Made by a program: the position numbers and the translations under genes
DNA from: an uncultured Desulfobacterales bacterium
GTDB lineage: Bacteria > Desulfobacterota > Desulfobacteria > Desulfobacterales > JAFDCJ01
Assembly (NCBI GenBank): GCA_945787595.1
Contig: CALZJV010000061.1
Coordinates: 1-26,677, forward strand
Direction of reading: 5' to 3'
Length of the DNA: 26,677 nucleotides
The notes under the pieces: model-generated
The model's database searches: none
Told to the model about the DNA's origin: nothing
What the model saw: only the letters and a program-made list of their open reading frames with translations
Part shown: in pieces, positions 23,830 to 26,677 of the stretch
How the letters are laid out: each line of letters begins with the position of its first letter
Numbering within the stretch: position 1 is the stretch's first letter

Positions 23830-25080
23830 CTATATTTTAAGGTGGTTTTGCGGATTAGAAGACGTATAATCAACGATCTGGTTAGCGATTTTAAAAGGGG
23901 AAGTTTCCAAATCAGCTAATTTAGCTTGAATAACTCTTTCCAACGAGAAAGGCACCATACAGGAGTCCGGTTCTTCGACAATGATTCGACCGTTTTTTTC
24001 TTTGATCCTTCGCAATCCCTCTAGATCTCCAATATCAGCTCCGGAAAGCAGTACTACAAGGATACGACCGCAGAAAGAATCCGCAATCGAGTTCAAAAAA
24101 AAGTCAAAAGGTTTAAGGTTTTTTTCGTGTGCCCCTACCTGCTGATTTGTTCCAAAAGAATATTTTCCATCCTTAACGTTTAATTTCAAAGGAAGACCAT
24201 TTGTACCAATATAGCACAGCCCTTCTGCTAGCGGTGCATCGTTCTGCAATGGCAGGGTCTTTACCGGGCTCATCCGATCGAAATATTCAGCGGATGACGT
24301 CATAAAGTCAGGAGGCAGGGTCTGAAGGGATACGATGCAGGCCTTTAGGTCTGCAGGCAAAAGAGGAATTATTTTAAGCAGTTCGGCATATCCGCCGGCA
24401 CCGGAGTTGATGACAATCAGCAGTTCAGAAGGGGTTTGCTTGGTTGCGGCCGAAATATCGTCCTTGGAAATTTCCTTTAGCGGCTTTACCCTTTTGAAAT
24501 TATCTATCCTGGCCTTTGCAGCCAGACTTATTCTTTCAATGATCTTTTGGCGTTGAATCGATTTATTTTTGTGATTTACCGGTTTTGCGGCAAAGTCCAC
24601 TGCGCCCAGACATAAATAATCGATGACTTTTATCTGGGATTGGCGGCTCAGATTACTGGTGATGACTACCGGGCAAGGGGTATTGATCATAATTTGTTTC
24701 AACGTGGTTTCGCCGTCCATCACCGGCATATTTACGTCCAGCATAATAAGATCCGGTTCCAGCTCATTAATTTTTTGCAAGGCTTCTTCCCCGTTGGCGG
24801 CCTCACCAACCACCTGAATTTCATCTGTGCCCTCAAAAATTACGCAAAAAGCCTGGCGAATCAGTTTAGAATCATCGACAATCAATATCCTATGTGTAGT
24901 TTTTTCCTGACTTTTGCTGAGCAATAAATCATCAAACACCGGATCTACGAGATGTTTCTGCGGTGGCGAGACTGCAATGATATCATTACAATTGTGGCAG
25001 TTGAAACTACGCTTTTCTTCCGTAGTTTTTTCGAGGTTGATGTCATACTTGCTGCCACATTCCTCGCAGAAACATATCAT
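23830..25080 (-). CDS. Zinc-ribbon, receiver and inactive CheB-like methylesterase domain protein
   Basis: 416 residues. Residues 1-~40 hold a zinc ribbon (FCEECG and FNCHNC). Residues ~62-170 form a receiver domain: ILIVDDSKLIRQAF, phospho-acceptor Asp115 in LIMLDVNMPVMDG and Lys in FAAKP. After a basic linker, residues ~220-400 have the CheB methylesterase fold, but the catalytic positions are changed: IGASTGG reads INSGAGG (Ser to Gly), QHMPPGF reads QTLPPDF (His to Thr), and LTGMGxDG reads LSGADIGD (Asp to Gly). So it should not hydrolyse receptor methyl esters. The ATG at 25080 is chosen because GAGGG lies eight bases upstream, unlike the ATG at 25110. It may be a response-regulated binding or scaffold protein. 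Confidence 0.88.
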   Translation of the reverse strand: MICFCEECGSKYDINLEKTTEEKRSFNCHNCNDIIAVSPPQKHLVDPVFDDLLLSKSQEKTTHRILIVDDSKLIRQAFCVIFEGTDEIQVVGEAANGEEALQKINELEPDLIMLDVNMPVMDGETTLKQIMINTPCPVVITSNLSRQSQIKVIDYLCLGAVDFAAKPVNHKNKSIQRQKIIERISLAAKARIDNFKRVKPLKEISKDDISAATKQTPSELLIVINSGAGGYAELLKIIPLLPADLKACIVSLQTLPPDFMTSSAEYFDRMSPVKTLPLQNDAPLAEGLCYIGTNGLPLKLNVKDGKYSFGTNQQVGAHEKNLKPFDFFLNSIADSFCGRILVVLLSGADIGDLEGLRRIKEKNGRIIVEEPDSCMVPFSLERVIQAKLADLETSPFKIANQIVDYTSSNPQNHLKI

Positions 25081-25110
25081 GATGAAACCCTCGCCATATT
25101 TCACACCCAA

Positions 25111-25560
25111 CTAAAACGATTTAACGGAGATCGTCTCTGATTAGAAGGTTGATCCGTTCATTGGTATATCAGCGAACTTTTTTAGGGAGACAAAAAATCT
25201 GCAATAATTACGCCAATTCCATTGATTTATATGAAAATGATTTATAACGACAAAGGATTTTCCCGGCACGGCTCCTTTTGAAACCGATCGCGATTTCATA
25301 ATGCAGGGCTAAGCCGGAAGCCGGTCAGTTGGCCCTTAACCCGGAAGTGCCCACCTCCAGCCCCAGGGGATGAAGCCGGTGAGAGGGAAACGATGGCATG
25401 TCATTCTATTGACTTTTGCCGATTAATTGACGCTTGCCGTATAATTCTTCAATTAAATTAAAAGAATCCGCGACGCCTAAAATATCAGATAGTACGTTGT
25501 TGAAGGGGGCGACTGATAACGCAGCCCAACATCTTTATCTGGAAGACTATAAAACTGTTT
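25111..25560. other. Gene-poor stretch with a structured GC-rich segment
   Basis: No full gene is seen. At 25300-25400 lies a GC-rich, hairpin-prone segment: AGGGCTAA (25305-25312) pairs with TTGGCCCT (25329-25336) around a CCGG-aag-CCGG inner stem, then CCCGGAAGTGCCC and CCCCAGGGG follow. It could be an unknown structured RNA or an intergenic repeat. A minus-strand open stretch of about 43 codons (25534-25406) with a protein-like sequence (FNLIEELYGKRQLI) may be the tail of a lost gene. Confidence 0.35.
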
Positions 25561-26163
25561 TCAAATGACTTCAGACAGTCGCTTCAAAGAATAACCCCCG
25601 AATAATCCCTTTACCGGTTTTGGTTTTTTTTCATTTTTGGAAATAAAGTGATGTTTGAAGCGCATATATGTTTTTGAAACAAATTCCTTTAAGCCAAAAT
25701 CAGTTGAAAGAAAATTATCCCGGTTGTTGGTCTGTACATGGTAGCCAAGGGAATTCCAGCGGTAGTCCTCTTAACAATCTACCGAATCCTGCCGAGCCTG
25801 TGTTACAACAAAATAATGAATGTTGATACGATGCGGATCGATACCTGGAATGTTGTTGAAATAGTAATTTTCGATGAGATCTTTAATGTCAGTTTCAATT
25901 TTCCAGTGAGTTCTATATTCTTCGAGAATACCCATGCTATCCAGAGCTTGTCGTGTGGAACTAAAACACCTCAATTTACCGTTAGATTCCTTGCGTTTGA
26001 GTACACATTGTAGGATTTTCTCAGTTTGTTGAATTGAAATGTGGAAAGTCTTATCTGAATAGTTATGATCGTCATCATAGTAAAGCAAGCTTGGGTTTGT
26101 TTGAAAGAATGAATCAATATGCTTTTTGACCTTTTTGTTTTGTTTGATACACATGGTTAAGTC
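25561..26163 (-). pseudogene. Transposase remnant, C-terminal part, with in-frame stop
   Basis: Coding similarity starts near 26163 (DLTMCIKQNKKVKKHID) and runs through LLYYDDDHNYSDKTF, a transposase-like EYRTHWKIETDIKDLIENYY segment with the probable catalytic Glu, and PGIDPHRINIHYFVVTQAR, recalling IS4/IS1634-type DDE transposases. A TAA at 25771 interrupts it; the frame then stays open for 69 codons to 25561 (LGYHVQTNN ... LKRLSEVI), which may be the rest of the enzyme or fused foreign sequence. The upstream part is separated by a repeat insertion. Not functional. Confidence 0.7.
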
Positions 26164-26197
26164 GGCCCCTAAGCCGTCTTGCGAATCGACAATGAAG

Positions 26198-26320
26198 CTC
26201 CCCGCTGCAAGCGGACGGGGTATCAATGCGGATTAAAACCTGATTTATATTTGGGGGGACATGTAGTTTCCCCCCAAACCCTTCTTCCGCGTGCTTACCC
26301 CACCGTAAGCGGATGGGGTA
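26198..26320. repeat. Pair of REP-like palindromes flanking a G6/C6 hairpin, inserted in the transposase
   Basis: CCCCGCTGCAAGCGGACGGGG (26200-26220, 21 bases, described by its ends CCCCGC and GGACGGGG) and a second copy at 26296-26320 (TACCCCACC ... GGATGGGGTA) are similar palindromes in the same orientation. Between them TTTGGGGGG (26250-26258) pairs with CCCCCCAAA (26270-26278). The whole looks like a BIME-type REP doublet interrupting the transposase reading frame. Confidence 0.65.
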
Positions 26321-26342
26321 TTCGAAAGATCATAATAAATTT

Positions 26343-26561
26343 TCAAACATGTTCGGCTGTATATTCACTGTCGAGATAGACATGTTCGACATACTGTCTT
26401 AATAAATAAAGCCGAGATGCCTTTTGAAGGGTTGCTCGACTTTTTTGATTGGGAAATAAGTTTAGATAACAGTTAACTATCTGTAATTGTATAATTATTT
26501 TGATATTGATACCTGACATTTCGTAAAGGCTCGAATTAAGGTTAAAATCAGCAAATATCAC
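26343..26561 (-). pseudogene. Transposase remnant, upstream part
   Basis: A minus-strand segment opening with GTG and reading ...FPNQKSRATLQKASRLYLL ... YLDSEYTAEHV before a stop. The DSEYTAEHV end resembles the central catalytic Asp region of the same transposase whose later part resumes at 26163. The ~180 bases in between are the REP doublet with flanks. The true N-terminus is not visible; a stop lies six codons upstream of the GTG. Confidence 0.55.
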
Positions 26562-26638
26562 AAATTTCTCTCTATGTTAGATACTCGCGATGTATAGGCA
26601 GTCCGTGATATTTGGTTTTTTAAATTCTAAGATTTGAG

Positions 26639-26668
26639 CCTGGTGGTAGCTTATGGGCTGCCGCCAGG
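26639..26668 (+). other. Terminal hairpin near the window end
   Basis: CCTGGTGGTAGC (26639-26650) pairs with GCTGCCGCCAGG (26657-26668) over twelve pairs including two G-U. There is no long T run, so it is only weakly terminator-like. It may be a repeat or part of an RNA continuing beyond the window. Confidence 0.35.
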
Positions 26669-26677
26669 TTTCGGCTA

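Noticed and set aside
23499..23840. Plus-strand open frame over the riboswitch
   Set aside because: The sequence is fully explained by the minus-strand cobalamin aptamer and promoter.
25406..25534. Short minus-strand open stretch ending FNLIEELYGKRQLI
   Set aside because: Protein-like but only about 43 codons, no start or ribosome-binding site and no family recognised; kept as a note under the gap.

Overview
The window looks like a chromosomal stretch of a sulfate-reducer-like Desulfobacterota (deltaproteobacterial) genome of moderate GC. This is an inference from gene content (CheD/HDOD and CheB-like regulators, IHF alpha, EF-P, CobT behind a cobalamin riboswitch) and from the many palindromic intergenic repeats. 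No rRNA or complete tRNA is present, so the taxon is not proven.

Left end (1-4518): the terminal part of an integrated genetic element, all genes on the minus strand. It holds a P4-type helicase, a separate CHC2 zinc-finger primase module, a Toprim protein resembling the A subunit of topoisomerase VI, an AlpA/excisionase-like DNA-binding protein, a leader terminator and an AT-rich accessory gene. The element ends at the 3' half of a tRNA-Leu(TAA) gene (4461-4518). That half is the expected attachment-site scar; the intact tRNA and an integrase should lie left of the window.

Middle (4519-16750): host chromosome. It has a CheD-HDOD fusion; a large nested inverted-repeat element; two neighbouring envelope proteins that share an undescribed coiled domain, one membrane-anchored with 24-residue C-terminal repeats; and a minus-strand run of guaA, a membrane coiled-coil protein, a broken larB and two small hypothetical genes. 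A TrpF-like protein lacking the catalytic cysteine, efp and a HAD hydrolase follow.

Right part (16751-25080): a PP2C phosphatase - FHA - glycosyltransferase - HAD cluster on the minus strand (19851 to 15859), then manA, ihfA with a small holin-like membrane protein, cobT under a cobalamin riboswitch with its own promoter and terminator, and a zinc-ribbon/receiver/CheB-like protein whose three methylesterase catalytic residues all appear substituted.

Right end (25081-26677): decayed DNA with a structured GC-rich intergenic segment, a transposase remnant split by a pair of REP-like palindromes, and a terminal hairpin.

Most novel candidates: the envelope gene pair at 7163-9707, the apparently catalytically dead CheB-like protein, the CheD-HDOD fusion, and the Topo VI-A-like protein in the mobile element.
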